In this document: piece after piece, positions 23,571 through 34,304 of the stretch | How positions within the stretch are numbered: position 1 is the first letter of the stretch | How the letters are laid out: each line of letters opens with the position of its first letter | NCBI RefSeq assembly: GCF_029227915.1 | Contig: NC_079882.1 | Location: 13,042,501-13,106,500 of the forward strand | Direction of reading: 5' to 3' | Length of the DNA stretch: 64,000 bases | Origin: Hydractinia symbiolongicarpus | Taxonomy: Eukaryota > Cnidaria > Hydrozoa > Anthoathecata > Hydractiniidae | Program-made: the position numbers and the translations under genes | The notes under the pieces: generated by a model | Seen by the model: only the letters and a program-made list of their open reading frames with translations | Databases searched by the model: none | What the model was told of the DNA's origin: nothing

Positions 23571-23639
23571 CCCGTTAATAAGAGGACATCATGTTTACAA
23601 AAGATGCTGGACACCTATCATGGGAGAGACGTTTTAGTA

Positions 23640-24700
23640 GGAAAAGATACCTGAGAAGAGGCTATTGAATACGATATACGCGATTGGCCTTTTTAAGAAA
23701 CAAGAAGCCTTGCGGCTTTAAGATTTCCATCATTAGCCTAAAGGATTTTGAAATTTAAAGTAGACCTTGAAAACGGAGAATTATGGGGTAAACAAATCAC
23801 GAGTGTCACAATGCTCAACTATTTTTGTAACTAACATGCAATGTTAAAATACAACTCAATAAACAAAAAATAAAAATTTTACATAGCTATATAAAGTATT
23901 CTAAAATAACAGTTAAAACTTTAACTGCATATTCTTGAAACAGGAAAATTCTGGAAATTCCAGAATACAAATCTTGCTATGTAGAAACTTGACGATTCGA
24001 ATATAATAATTTCTAAACAAGTTCAATTTGAATGATGAAGTAGTTCATTGTTTATTAATTCAGTAATAAATACATATTAGCATTTGAATATTTCATTTTT
24101 TGAAAATGATGATGGTACATGGTCTAATAACAGCTAATCTAGTACGTTTAAAATAAGAAACAAGAATACAATTTTACCATAAACTGCCTTAAAACCAGGT
24201 TGTTTAATTATTGTCTCTTTAACCTCTCTTTGCCTTTTTGATTTAAAAAGGGAATTTAATACAAAGATACAAATCCATGCGATGTAATGCACAGATATAT
24301 TATATATATAAATATGTATATAAATTTAATCAGGCAAGCTTTTGATATCTTTCTTAAACAAGTAACATATTAAGCAGGCGATGCATGATTTTGAAACCTG
24401 TGGACAATACAGGATTTATTTTGTTGAAATTGATTTATTGAATTAAACTGATTGTCATTGTTTTGTTTGACAAATTGAATCCAACAAGTTGAAACATAAA
24501 ACGGTACACACACAATAAATTTGTGGATTTGAAAAATCGAGGGTCCTTTTCGTGAGATTTTTAAAAATCAAGTCATTTCTAAGAAATCTCAGAAAAATAT
24601 TTTTGTGATACTATGGGTGAGTTAAAGAAAGATTTTCAAGCAAATTAGGCACAAGGAGAACTGATAATTAGCCAGTAACAGAATAGTTAGCCGTTTTCAA
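23640..24700. other. Intergenic; nothing recognised
   Basis: AT-rich sequence without a supported gene. A TATATATA-type run occurs near 24295-24325. Confidence 0.6.
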
Positions 24701-24970
24701 TGGCGCCATAGCTTGGTGGTTAAACTCTGACACTTTGTGCGGGAGAACAGGGTTCGATTTCACTTAGCAGTAATTTAATGTTGGGAAGTGCTACCATAGC
24801 TCCGTGTTAACGCAAGCCATGTGAGAAAAGTAGGGGAGATGACACACTATGTGGGCTGTTAGATGCTACAGGGAGTTGTCTGGTGGAGCGAGGACCCTAA
24901 TTGAGTCTGCATATCTTAAAATGAGCATTAAATACTCTAGGACTCCCTATGTAAGCTATAGCCATATAAA
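24701..24970 (+). mobile_element. tRNA-derived SINE
   Basis: The head has a plausible RNA polymerase III A box (TAGCTTGGTGG, 24709-24719) and a B box (GGTTCGATTTC) about 35 nt later. An unrelated body of some 200 bp follows, ending in AT-rich sequence. The tRNA-like part would not fold as a functional tRNA. Family unknown. Confidence 0.55.
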
Positions 24971-25390
24971 ATATACAGACATCCTATTTATCTATGCAGA
25001 ATAATTATATATGCGGTGCGTACAGTATAATTAGCCGCTTATACAGCTACTTATACGATATATATCTTTTTACTTAAATTTTCACTTTTCTTCGTTATCG
25101 ATCTCCCCATAGCCATCTATATTTATATAGATCAACATAAAGTTGTGCTTTAATTAAAATCAAGAAAAAGAACAAGAAACGATTTTGCAAAAAAAATATA
25201 ATTTTACTGTAGCTAGCAGTACATATATGCGAGGTTTCCACTATCGCAGATTGCTGGAAACTAAGTTTCTTTTCAGATTCTGTACGGCAATGCTTTGCAG
25301 GTGTGACTGCTTATGCGCAGTGAGTTAGTATTTCAGGCGATTCTCGCAAGGGTTCTTCCTCGATCGTCAGTTGGCCTTGGCGTCGCAAAC

Positions 25391-26071
25391 ATGGCGGACG
25401 AAGAAATCCAAAAGATTGTCGAAGCAAAACTTGCCAAGGATCAGGAATCAACTTCAGAAGCTGCTGCTACCGTTGCAGAAACAATTGCCAAAAGGTTCCT
25501 AGAAAAGAACGAAAAGAAGGTAGAAGCTACTATAGAAGAACAACGCAACTTACAGTCAAGTAACTTAAAAGGGCGAGGTAACCAAAAACAGATGGAATTC
25601 TGCACCAAACTGCTTACTACATTAGACAGAGCGCAAGAGAGCATCGCTGAAAATGAAGTTAATGCCACTAAAGAACACCTTGAAGGTAAGAAGTTAATAC
25701 GGAAACTTGTCAAACTTATACGGTTAGCGGATAGGGAGGATTGGCGAACTGCTAAGGAATATGAAAGCGATGATCTAGCCTCTAATTCTGAGGACGAGCG
25801 CGCCATAAACAGAGCAATAAGAACAGCAAATGCTAAAAAGGAAAAAATTAAAAAAGCAAAGTTACGATTTAAGCCTGCGGAAACTCGCAGAAGATACTTT
25901 AATTATCACAGTCAAAATACTACGTTTGTTCTCAACGTACGAAACCCCACATCTACATGGTCTTATCCGCGATTATGTTGGATTTGTCAAAAGCAAGGAC
26001 ATATTTCGGCGTATTGTCCTACCAAAAATCTTTGCAACTTACCTAACATCCAAAGTAGCGACAGAAGATAA
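25391..26071 (+). CDS. Gag-like protein with CCHC zinc knuckle
   Basis: The ATG at 25391 has a strong context (AACATGGCG). The frame codes for 226 residues: an acidic coiled-coil-prone N-terminal half, a basic stretch, then one zinc knuckle 'CWICQKQGHISAYC' (CX2CX4HX4C) near the C terminus. An in-frame upstream extension to 25313 exists but looks non-coding. This is the only intact frame of the retroelement. Role inferred: binding of the element RNA. Confidence 0.7.
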   Translation: MADEEIQKIVEAKLAKDQESTSEAAATVAETIAKRFLEKNEKKVEATIEEQRNLQSSNLKGRGNQKQMEFCTKLLTTLDRAQESIAENEVNATKEHLEGKKLIRKLVKLIRLADREDWRTAKEYESDDLASNSEDERAINRAIRTANAKKEKIKKAKLRFKPAETRRRYFNYHSQNTTFVLNVRNPTSTWSYPRLCWICQKQGHISAYCPTKNLCNLPNIQSSDRR

Positions 26072-26148
26072 AAGTTTTCTGAACTATTGCAGACAGTCCG
26101 ATTTGTGTTAAATCTTTAATTTTACGTTTATTTTAATTTTCTCGTTGT

Positions 26149-28001
26149 AGCCAGTCAAAATTGGGAATTTGAGTTAGGCAGTACAAATGGCATCTCCGTA
26201 GTTGGTAACCTAAAAAAGAACAAAACATTTTAGGAAGACGAATTAAAATGTTCTCCATATGTTTTGGGCATCATAAAAAACGGTTATCGTTTACCATTTA
26301 AAACAATGCCGTCAAATTTTTTTGCTAAAAACAACGCTTCTAGTTTGAGACACAAAACTTTTGTCGAGGACAGTATTGAGGAGCTTCTTTTGCAAGGTTG
26401 TATCGAGGAAGTCGAAACTATGCCATACTGCTGCAACCCGCTCACTGTAGCCGAAGGAAAATAGTTAAGGCTTGCTTTAGACTTAAGACATGTGAAAAAT
26501 ATTATTGAATTTCCGAAGTTTAAATACGAAGACCTTAAAGTCACAGCATTTAAAGAAGGATTTTTATTTTTCAACCTTCGATCTTAAACGATCTTAAAAG
26601 CGGTTATCACCACATAAGCATACAAGAACAGGATAGGACATTTCTTGGTTTTTCATGGACATACGGCAATGGGTTGACAAAATTTTACCACTATCAAAAT
26701 CACATTGTATTTAGACGACGGTATTTTATGCGCAAAATCATATTCTTTAACAAAATTTCAAGCCGGTCTTGTTCAAAACGATCTACATAATGCAGGAGTT
26801 ATAGTTAATTTAAAAAAGTTGCATTTAGAACCAGCGCAAATTGGAACTTATATAGGATTTAATATCGACACAACAAAAATGAAATTTTCCGTACCAAAAC
26901 AGAAATATATAAAACTTTTACATCTGTTATCTACTGCTGTTAATTCCAAGTCGGTGAGCGCAAAATTAATTTCAAGAATTGCCGGTTCCTTGATCTCTAT
27001 GTCAATTGCAATAGGCTCGTTGACTAGACACTAGACAAATGTACGCGCATTTATTGTGTCCAGAAAAAATTGGTACTCCTCGATGGATATAAGTGAACCT
27101 CTTAAAAAAAAAAAAGAGTTGTTATTTTGACTGGTAAATTTAGAAAAATCAAACGGATTTAGAATCAGGGTTAACCCGACAACGACTAAAGTAGTTTACA
27201 GTGACACTAGTAGCGGCAGGTATGGCGATTACATAGTAGAAAGGCTAGATAAAACAATAGCAAGGGGCGACTTCACTTCCTCAGAAAAACAAAACAGTTC
27301 TACATACCGAGAATTGCTAGCAGTTAAACTTATTCTCGAGGCATTGGAAAGCAAACTTGCGAACGAAAACGTTCAATGGTTTTCGGACAATGTCAACGTC
27401 GCTCGAATAATCGAAATTGGTAGCACTAAGGAACATTTGCAACTTTTGGCTATTGATATCTTTGGAATTTGCCTTCGTACCAATATAAAATTATTCGCCT
27501 CGTGGATCCCTCGCGAACAAAACTCTACAGCCGATTTTCTTTCCAAAATTAAGGATACAGATAACTGGAGCATAGACACAGAGTCATTTCTTTTCATACA
27601 AAAAGAGTTCGGAAAATTTACAATAGATCGATTTGCCGACGACCTAAACAAAAAGTGTGATAGGTTCAATTCAAAATATTTTTGTTCCGGCTCAGAAAGC
27701 GTTAATGCATTTTCTTGCGATTGTTTAGGAGAATTTAATTGGTTTTGTCCACCTATTAGTATGGTTGGTGATACTTTAAAACACGCGAAATTGTGCAGAG
27801 CCGATGGCGTATTATTGGTCCTTTTGTGGACATCGTCTTATTTTTAGCCATTATTATCTTCCGACAGGGAATTTTTTGATTCGTTTATAAAGTCGTTTAT
27901 ACTGCTGGACCCATTTTACATTAATAACACAGGTTGTAAATCTGTTTTTAATGGTTTTGCTAATTTTTATGCAATAGCAATGTTACTTCGAGTCCCATAG
28001 G
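26149..28001 (+). pseudogene. Reverse transcriptase and RNase H, broken
   Basis: Coding traces in several frames cover an RT N-terminal region ('EDSIEELLLQGCIEEVE'), the catalytic loop 'LYLDDGI' near 26705, and an RNase H with 'YSDTSSGRYG', 'STYRELLAVKLILEAL' and 'WFSDNVN'. The part after RNase H matches the C-terminal extension usual in DIRS-like pol ('HAKLCRADGVLLVLLW'). Stops near 26462, 26587 and 27035 and frameshifts, plus an apparent deletion before YLDD, make it non-functional. Confidence 0.78.
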
Positions 28002-28063
28002 ATATCGTGAACAAACTTAATTATAGCGATCAATTGACTGTTTTCAGCACAGCGCCACACAGG

Positions 28064-28098
28064 GCTATATAATTTCACGATACCTCAAATTATATAGC
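28064..28098. repeat. Hairpin between pol and recombinase
   Basis: GCTATATAATTT and AAATTATATAGC are perfect 12 bp inverted arms around an 11 nt loop. It lies between the end of pol traces and the recombinase. Confidence 0.7.
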
Positions 28099-28300
28099 TG
28101 GAAGACTTGTAATAGGTGCTTTGCGCGCTCAGTAAAGTTTGCGCGCTCATAGTTTGAGAACATTACTGGAAAATTATTTCTATAACTTCTAAGATGTAAT
28201 GTAGAATTCAATTTATGTTGATTACGCAAACTTTGTATTAATTAATCAACTAGTTGTTCTTTTTTGACAGATCACCTCAACATTGGCATCTAGGAGAAAC

Positions 28301-29263
28301 TAGATTCTATTAGGGACGAGTCTTTACGACAAAAAGCTGCTAACCTACCAGCTCTTTTCAACGCAGCTTTTGCTCCAGGGACAATCAGTAAATATCGTAG
28401 GGCATGGCATAGGTGGGTGAAATGGTCCAGTAACTATTTTGAAGTTTTACACTGTCCGGCTGACCCGTTCTTCGTTTACATTTTTCTAAACGATTTAGTC
28501 GTAGAAAAGAGTTCTGTCAGTACAGTCATTTCGGCTTTTTGTGGAATTCGATGGGGAAACCTAAATACAGGTCTTGAATCGCCTACAGACAGCCCAATTG
28601 TAAAGTTAGCATTCGAAGGAGCTAAACGGCTACTTTCAAAAAATAGTACAAATCGTAAAGAACCATTTACTGCGAAAATGATTAAGACATTGGTGTCTAA
28701 GTATGAAAAGTCCGAAAATTTGATGCATTTAAGGTTCATAATTTTATGTATTTTTGCTTCGCGGGCTTCTTTCGTATAAGTGAACTCCTGAACATTAGAC
28801 TGAAACACTTAAAATTAGAAAAGGATTCTGCCCAAATTTTCATTGAAAAGTCAAGAACAGATCAGTTGAGAGCAACACTGTCTATATTGCAAAAAATGAC
28901 AGCACTGCTTGGCCATTATATTGGCTACACAAGTACTTAAAAGTGTCAAAAATTTCAGATCCAGAGTCTTTTTTGATCTGCAGGTTAGCAAAGAACAAAC
29001 ATGGTCATAACGCGATAGGGAATAAAGCAATTTCATACATTGCTGCTCGAAAAACATTCGTCAAACACCTAAGCAAATCATTTCATGATTGTGGCCAATA
29101 TGGATTGCACTCTTTAAGATCAGGGGGAGCTTCCGCAGCTTCTAACAATGGAGTTACCGAGCGATTGATAGAGAGGCACGGTCGCTGGTCTCCTAGCAGC
29201 ACTGTCAAAGACAGATACATAAAAGATAGCAAAAAGAAACATTTCGACATTTCTTTGATATAG
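28301..29263 (+). pseudogene. Tyrosine recombinase of the retrotransposon
   Basis: The N-terminal core-binding domain reads 'TISKYRRAWHRWVKW'. The catalytic part includes 'RISELLNIRLKHL' (first Arg), 'GLHSLRSGGASAA' (H-x-x-R) and 'RHGRW...DRYI' (His/Trp and the nucleophilic Tyr). All catalytic positions are visible but spread over frames broken near 28779 and 28940. The enzyme would integrate the circular cDNA. Confidence 0.8.
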
Positions 29264-29294
29264 CAGCCTACAGACTTGGGCTCTTTTACCCCTC

Positions 29295-29318
29295 AGTGTA
29301 TTGTATATGTGCTTTGCG
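29295..29318 (+). repeat. Isolated unit of the 29.6 kb tandem repeat
   Basis: AGTGTATTGTATATGTGCTTTGC matches the start of the tandem units at 29627-29757. It is separated from them by the MITE. Confidence 0.75.
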
Positions 29319-29329
29319 GTTTTTCTTCT

Positions 29330-29534
29330 CTACAATCCCAGACAAAATATAGTGGCAATTTTCATAAAATACTGTTTCTCTCACCCCCCCCCCCCCTCCC
29401 CCTTATCAGTGTTGCTTCTATGCGTCAGGGCACAAAACAAGGCCTAAATCAACTCTGATATTGGGGGAAGGGGGGTACACTGAATTTTCACTGGAAAAAT
29501 GACATTTTGCCACTTATTTTGTCTGGGATTGTAG
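29330..29534. mobile_element. MITE with CTACAATCCCAGACAAAATA ends
   Basis: The left CTACAATCCCAGACAAAATA and the inverted right TATTTTGTCTGGGATTGTAG are near-perfect terminal inverted repeats of at least 35 bp, continuing through a shared AGTGGCAA. The middle contains a C-rich run and no coding potential. Confidence 0.75.
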
Positions 29535-29626
29535 AAAAAAGGCTATAAAGCTCCCACGTTTGGATCCATGGGCTAGAGAAGTTTTTTCATCCAGTTGCTG
29601 ATCATCATGCCGTTCATCATAGTTGT

Positions 29627-29757
29627 GTGTATTGTATATGTGCTTTGCCAAGCCAACGAGGCGAGAATAGTGTATTGTATATGTGCTTTGCCAAGCCAAC
29701 GAGGCGAGAATTCAGTGTATTGTATATGTGCTTTGCCAAACCAACGAGGCGAGAATA
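29627..29757 (+). repeat. ~44 bp tandem repeat, three units
   Basis: Three units start GTGTATTGTATATGTGCTTT and end AACGAGGCGAGAAT. They differ at only a few bases, so duplication is recent. Open frames across it are repeat artefacts. Confidence 0.85.
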
Positions 29758-29763
29758 CCAATA

Positions 29764-32274
29764 TCACCATATTGAGTTGTTATTTATTCTTAATCACCCA
29801 TTGCTGGGAAGAAGTGAAAAGAACTGGTATAACAAGTAATTATACAAATATCGAGTAGGTTATTCTGATAAAGTTTTGTGTCAAAAGCATGCTTTTGATT
29901 GAATATCCCTCTTATAAGCCCTGTAAAAATTAAGAAACTTATTAAAAAACGTCTTGATGCCAGAGTTAATTTTAATAACCAGATCCGCTGTTCCGGAATG
30001 TTCTTTGCTTTTGTTTGGTTTATGTAATAACTAGTTAGCAAAATTAAGTAAAAAATGCATATTTATGCTAAGCTATTTGGTGGCTCCCCAATGGTCAAAG
30101 GGAGGGCAGATTCGCCGCCCCTCCTCTGCAATTTGTAAAGTTGTTGTTGAATAGATATGAAAGTTTTAAGTGTTGCTCAGACCTTAAATAACAGCTTGGT
30201 CAAAAAAACTATTTCTATAATTGTTTTGTATTTTGTCACACTTAAAATACGAAGTCATCTAAAGTTTGTATAAACAATTGAAAAACACAATAGTTTTATG
30301 TTCGCCTCACCTTTAATAAACTTTCACTAGTTGGCCATACGCTTGGTTTCTTATAAAATAGAGAAGGTGTCATCAGAAATTATTTTAGATACTGACAACA
30401 TAGGAACTAATTCACTGGGATCAATTGACATGTTTTTTTGGTTGACATGTTTGTTCAGTTGATTGACATTCTAAGATACGCCAGTATTTAAGAAATTTGG
30501 TAATTTTAATAAGATTTATCTATTAGACAAAATGAAGCTATTTGATGTGGGATTTCTGAGTAGATATTTTATTGAGTGAAAGAACATATTACGTGCATAG
30601 CTTAGCATCGTACTGTTCGATATGTAGTGCAAAAATCTGAAATACGTGTTCTTATCAACGTAGATTGAGTCTCTTTATTAATATCACTAGTCGGTGCAGA
30701 TTAAAAACGAAAAAGAAGCGTCATTTAAGTTTTGACGACGTCAGCAACCCATCCATAAAGAAAATAATTTAGAACCTTGTTTTCACGTTGCCTCTATTGT
30801 AGGGAGCTTAAAATACCGATCAAGAAAAATGTATATGATCGTGCGCTTTTAATGAGCGGTTAATAAGGTACAAGGGTTTAAAAATGTTTCTCACGTCAGC
30901 AAAGACCTGCAAAAACACAAACCTTCGTCCCCAAATCTGTTTCAGAATGGACGGGTTGATGACATCATCAAAAAACCTTCAAACCCTAATATCTGTGCAC
31001 TATACATTTTCTTGATCAGCATTTCAAAATCTATGCGATGAAGGCAACAGGTGTACAAATTTTCAAAAAAACTAGAAATTAAAAGAAAGATTGCGAAGCA
31101 TTACGCAAGTTGCAAGCAAAATTGAAACCAGCCAATAGTTGTCCTTAGTGCTTTTTGTTTCTCTTTGATATAATACGGCGAGGTGCTAACATCTTACTGC
31201 AGCTGACATCTGGAAATACAACAAATCTGAATATCATAAACGTAGATGAACTCTGGGGACGAGGTTGTGAAGTGAACTCACCGCGGAACAACAACAACTC
31301 GTTGTGCTAAAGTTTAATTTGGCGAAACGTCAACAATGTGTGGGAAAATTAGATCGCGCAAAACTAAAATTTCGTTCCACATACTTATTAAAGTAAAGAT
31401 CGATAATAATTACAATACTGTCAGTGTCGGTCGACGTGAATCCAACATGTATTGCATGTACAACACTCTAGAACCGACTTTGTTGCCCCTCCTGGAAAAA
31501 ATTGACAGGGTAAATTTATTAAAATTATGAGGCTAACCACAAAATATTGATCACTAATTACAAGCTCGTGAGCTTGTATTAAAACGCAAATGTGTCCTAC
31601 AAGAATGGAAATTTTTGCCTCTCTGAGCACCGACACGGGAGTCGTCGTGTGTTCGAATCTCATCTTGGTAACTATTTTTACTTTTTTTTTTTTTTACTTT
31701 TTAAAAAGATAAGACAAGTGTTCAAAACACTTGTTTAACTAACTAGTAAATAAAGGTGTTTCCACCAAACTTTTTAAAAGTGAATGTAGGCAGAATTAAC
31801 TGAATTAATGAATTTCGCAAATTTTGGGGTTTGTGGGTTTGTGGTCTTTCTTCTTCCTGTCAGTCGGTTCACCCAAGACGGACCCATCGAAAATTAAAAG
31901 TTCGAGGAATTTTCCGTTCAGGAAGGTCTCACAAATCAATTTTGAAAACTAAGTGTGTAACAAATATTATTGCGTATCTGAATAGTAAAATATGTCGTGT
32001 CTAACTTCGTAACAAAAATCCCAATTTGATAGACAGCTTTTTGTAAACTTTATTCGCGAGGTTGTTTGCGTATATCATACGTCTTGTTTTTGTTGCCTAG
32101 ATAACAGAATTGAAAGCACTATTTTCATTTTCGGCCAGTTGACAAATTCATAACAATCAAATCATCTTATTTTTTCTTTTGTATAGGTGAACATGACAAA
32201 TATCTGATGTTAGAGTCGTTCAGGCGCCAAATAAAGGGTTGCTCAGTCCATCAGCAAGTAAAAAATAAAAAATC
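29764..32274. other. Intergenic; no gene supported
   Basis: AT-rich sequence with scattered short frames and no recognisable protein. A B-box-like GTTCGAATCTC at about 31651 and the palindrome ACAAGCTCGTGAGCTTGT near 31560 hint at an old SINE fragment, but no A box is convincing. Confidence 0.5.
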
Positions 32275-32574
32275 AGAGATGATAAATGTCTGTAATAGCG
32301 CAGTCGCGTACCCACACGGTCAAACACAACAATTCCAGCACCATCCGGTACCATCCAAGACCCTTCCATATTAATCACCGCATCATCCAAGACCTGGTCC
32401 CTATTAATCCAGCACCATCCGATACCATTCCATATTAATCTACATAAGACCTAGTATTCAGATGACGTCATCAAAAGTAGAATAAAAGATCCTAAAATCA
32501 TTCTAGCGCAATTTCCTAATCATACAAAAAATGAGTAAAACGGGTTATTCCCTAATGATACTAATAATCATCAA
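32275..32574 (+). repeat. Left terminal inverted repeat of Polinton A
   Basis: It pairs with 47473-47802. Shared blocks include ATAAATGTCTGTAATAGCGC, repeated CCATCCGGTACCATCC and CCATATTAATC words, and TGACGTCA at 32463. The left copy lacks a stretch of about 30 bp that the right copy has. Confidence 0.93.
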
Positions 32575-32639
32575 CGATCAACGCATGCGCAGTAAATCTC
32601 GGCAATCTTCTGCTTGTAAGATAAATAATACTAATAAAA

Positions 32640-32994
32640 ATGAGTTTCAAGACGCAAGACATGTGTAATAATGCTGTTAAAAAACAGCCCTATGCGCTCG
32701 AGTATGTATCACTTCAAAACGCGGGACATGTGCAATGGGGCTGTTGAAAAAAATCCTTGGGTGCTCCAATATGTCCCCGATAGGTTCAAACGCAAGACAT
32801 GTACAGCAAGAAAAAAAAAGATCGTGGGGTGCTCGAGCATGTCCCAGATCAATTCAGGACGCAGGACATGTGGAATGGGGTTTTTGAAAAGGATCCCCAT
32901 ATGCTAAGGTATGTCCCTGATCAATTCAAGACACGGGAATGTGCAACAAAGCCGTTGAAAAAAAATCCCTTCATGCTCAAATATATACCATAAT
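32640..32994 (+). pseudogene. VPDHFKTQEMC-type repeat protein, copy A
   Basis: The ATG at 32640 opens 'MSFKTQDMC', and further repeat units such as 'HVPDQFRTQDMW' and 'YVPDQFKTRE' follow in shifted frames. Each unit is about 35-40 residues and alternates a P-x-x-L/M-L-x-Y/H stretch with V-P-D-x-F-K-T. The repeats resemble DUF4116-like tandem repeats of large DNA viruses and amoebae, but that assignment is tentative. Frameshifts near 32740 and 32800 break the gene. First gene inside the left TIR. Confidence 0.6.
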
Positions 32995-33169
32995 GTGTAT
33001 TAACTGTCAATATAGTTTGAAAAGTATGATTTTCATGACCTTCCTTACCGCCATCGGTCTATCCCTACCACTTTTAACCTTGGCATGTCTACAAGAGGAG
33101 AAGGAGGGGTCCAATGAACGGAGAATTAAAGATTTGGAGGCTCGTCTGGACTTGCTAATAAATGAATGA
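32993..33169 (+). CDS. Small single-pass membrane protein, copy A
   Basis: 58 residues with one hydrophobic helix ('MIFMTFLTAIGLSLPLL') then a charged coiled-coil-like tail. The homologue in copy B (55595-55786) keeps the helix and the start ATGTGT after an AT-rich box. It overlaps the next start by a few bases (ATGAATGA). Function unknown. Confidence 0.55.
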   Translation: MCINCQYSLKSMIFMTFLTAIGLSLPLLTLACLQEEKEGSNERRIKDLEARLDLLINE

Positions 33170-33371
33170 ACATTGTAATGACTGTGAGAGGGTACTCGAT
33201 GCGTATGACAAAGGTACCTGTGGCAGGAGGTTTGTTGTAAGCGGTAAAATGCTATGCTGGTACTGTTATAATGAACATATCATGTACAATGGGGGCGGTT
33301 GCGTATGTACGATGACATATAATTCTCTGCAGTCGTTCGAAATATACAATAAACAGGATGCTGAAATTTGA
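33162..33371 (+). CDS. Small Cys-rich zinc-ribbon protein, copy A
   Basis: 69 residues with 'CNDCE', 'GTCGRRF', 'MLCWYCY' and 'GGCVC': eight or more cysteines in pairs suit a zinc ribbon. It has homologues in copies B and C at the same position before the 170-residue family gene. An AATAAA signal (33348-33353) lies in its tail, just ahead of the next ATG. Role unknown; nucleic-acid binding is plausible. Confidence 0.6.
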   Translation: MNEHCNDCERVLDAYDKGTCGRRFVVSGKMLCWYCYNEHIMYNGGGCVCTMTYNSLQSFEIYNKQDAEI

Positions 33372-33936
33372 GAACGAGCTTGTTAAGCCTAATATTTTCT
33401 ACAATTTTGCTGCTACCTTCACAAACATTGAAGATATCAATATAAATCACCTAACAGTATCGAATGCCATGTCCGCCAATGGAGGTAAGGACAAACGATA
33501 TGTGGTAGGATACCGTACACAGGACGTTGTGGTGGCCTTGAGGGTAGAGACATCTAAAATCTGGTCCCCTAATGGGGTGACCAAGTATAACGCCAATGCG
33601 TCATCGGCAATGAGCCTGGATTGTGAGGAATATCCTGATTGTATCGCGAAGTATCGTCAAATATGGTCAAAGGTCGAAGAGTTGATATCCGAGCAATTAA
33701 CGACAGAGCCTGTAAAAAAGGATCGTTATGTAAATGCTAAGCTTTGATATTACAAGGACACAATTACCACCAAGTTCTATTGTATGCCGGTACCCTACGA
33801 TGAGCCCTGCCAAGCCAGCGCTATTCTAGCCTTTTCGTCCGTATACGTACAAGGTAAAAACCACTACCCCCAGACACACATCACAGAATGTCGGTATAAA
33901 GACTTTGAAAAGGAGTCGCTACTAGGCGAAGATTAG
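33358..33936 (+). pseudogene. ~170-residue conserved Polinton protein, copy A
   Basis: It starts at ATG 33358 ('MLKFENELVKPNIFYNF'). One in-frame TGA (33745-33747) is followed by a clear continuation ending 'NHYPQTHITECRYK'. Copies B and C align over the whole length. The C-terminal (N/H)YY-x-Q-x-(Y/H)-(L/I)-x-E-C motif is shared. The family is common in cnidarian Polintons as I recall it; a single-stranded DNA-binding role is only a guess. Confidence 0.6.
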
Positions 33937-33941
33937 AAAAC

Positions 33942-33980
33942 TATATATTTTATAGACTCAAAAGGTCTATAAAATATATA
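33942..33980. terminator. Perfect 16 bp hairpin after the 170-residue gene
   Basis: TATATATTTTATAGAC and GTCTATAAAATATATA are perfect inverted arms around TCAAAAG. It starts 5 nt after the stop codon and lies between convergent coding traces, where a transcript-end structure would sit. The role is inferred. Confidence 0.55.
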
Positions 33981-33984
33981 TTTA

Positions 33985-34290
33985 AGGCTCATACCCATGC
34001 TGGGACTCTAAGTACCGCTTATATACTGTGCAGGTCGAACGTTTTAATCTTATTCTGCGCTTGGCTGTTGACAATAGTCGCAATAACCTCGATTTTGTAT
34101 AGACCGCTGATGATCTTGATCCGAGTCACCCTCTGGTCAGGTCCTACTTTACGTATAGTAACTTTGTATTGCTATACAAATTCAACCATCCAAGTCAAAT
34201 ACTGATGGATTTCAGGGCTATGCGGGTGTCCTGTCCCAGGTAATCCTCAAATATGGTAGGCTTTTTGATATCGGTGGTGCACAGTTGTTT
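33985..34290 (-). pseudogene. Remnant of the minus-strand beta-rich protein, copy A
   Basis: The position matches the minus-strand gene at 57377-57954 in copy B. The 3' ends share words such as GCGGTAC(T/C)TAGAG and the reading 'LHSx-AVxR'. Too little is left to define a frame. Confidence 0.3.
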
Positions 34291-34304
34291 TATCTTTGTT
34301 TTAA

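Larger units (their letters stand above)
25391..29263 (+). mobile_element. DIRS/Ngaro-type tyrosine-recombinase retrotransposon, defective
   Basis: Three coding blocks lie in the order expected of this class: a gag-like protein with a zinc knuckle, reverse transcriptase plus RNase H, and a tyrosine recombinase instead of an integrase. All blocks on the pol side are broken. The family copies RNA into a circular DNA that the recombinase inserts without target duplication. Split or inverted terminal repeats could not be assigned; the tandem repeat after 29290 may belong to the 3' terminus. Confidence 0.8.

Noticed and set aside
24701-24775. A functional tRNA gene
   Set aside because: A and B boxes are present but the acceptor and anticodon stems do not pair, and a SINE-like body follows.
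25441-25806. A 121-codon minus-strand Ser-rich frame
   Set aside because: It mirrors the gag-like gene, whose plus-strand frame has a zinc knuckle.
29595-29839. Repeated short proteins and possible CRISPR-like array
   Set aside because: The units are head-to-tail tandem repeats without unique spacers in an animal genome.
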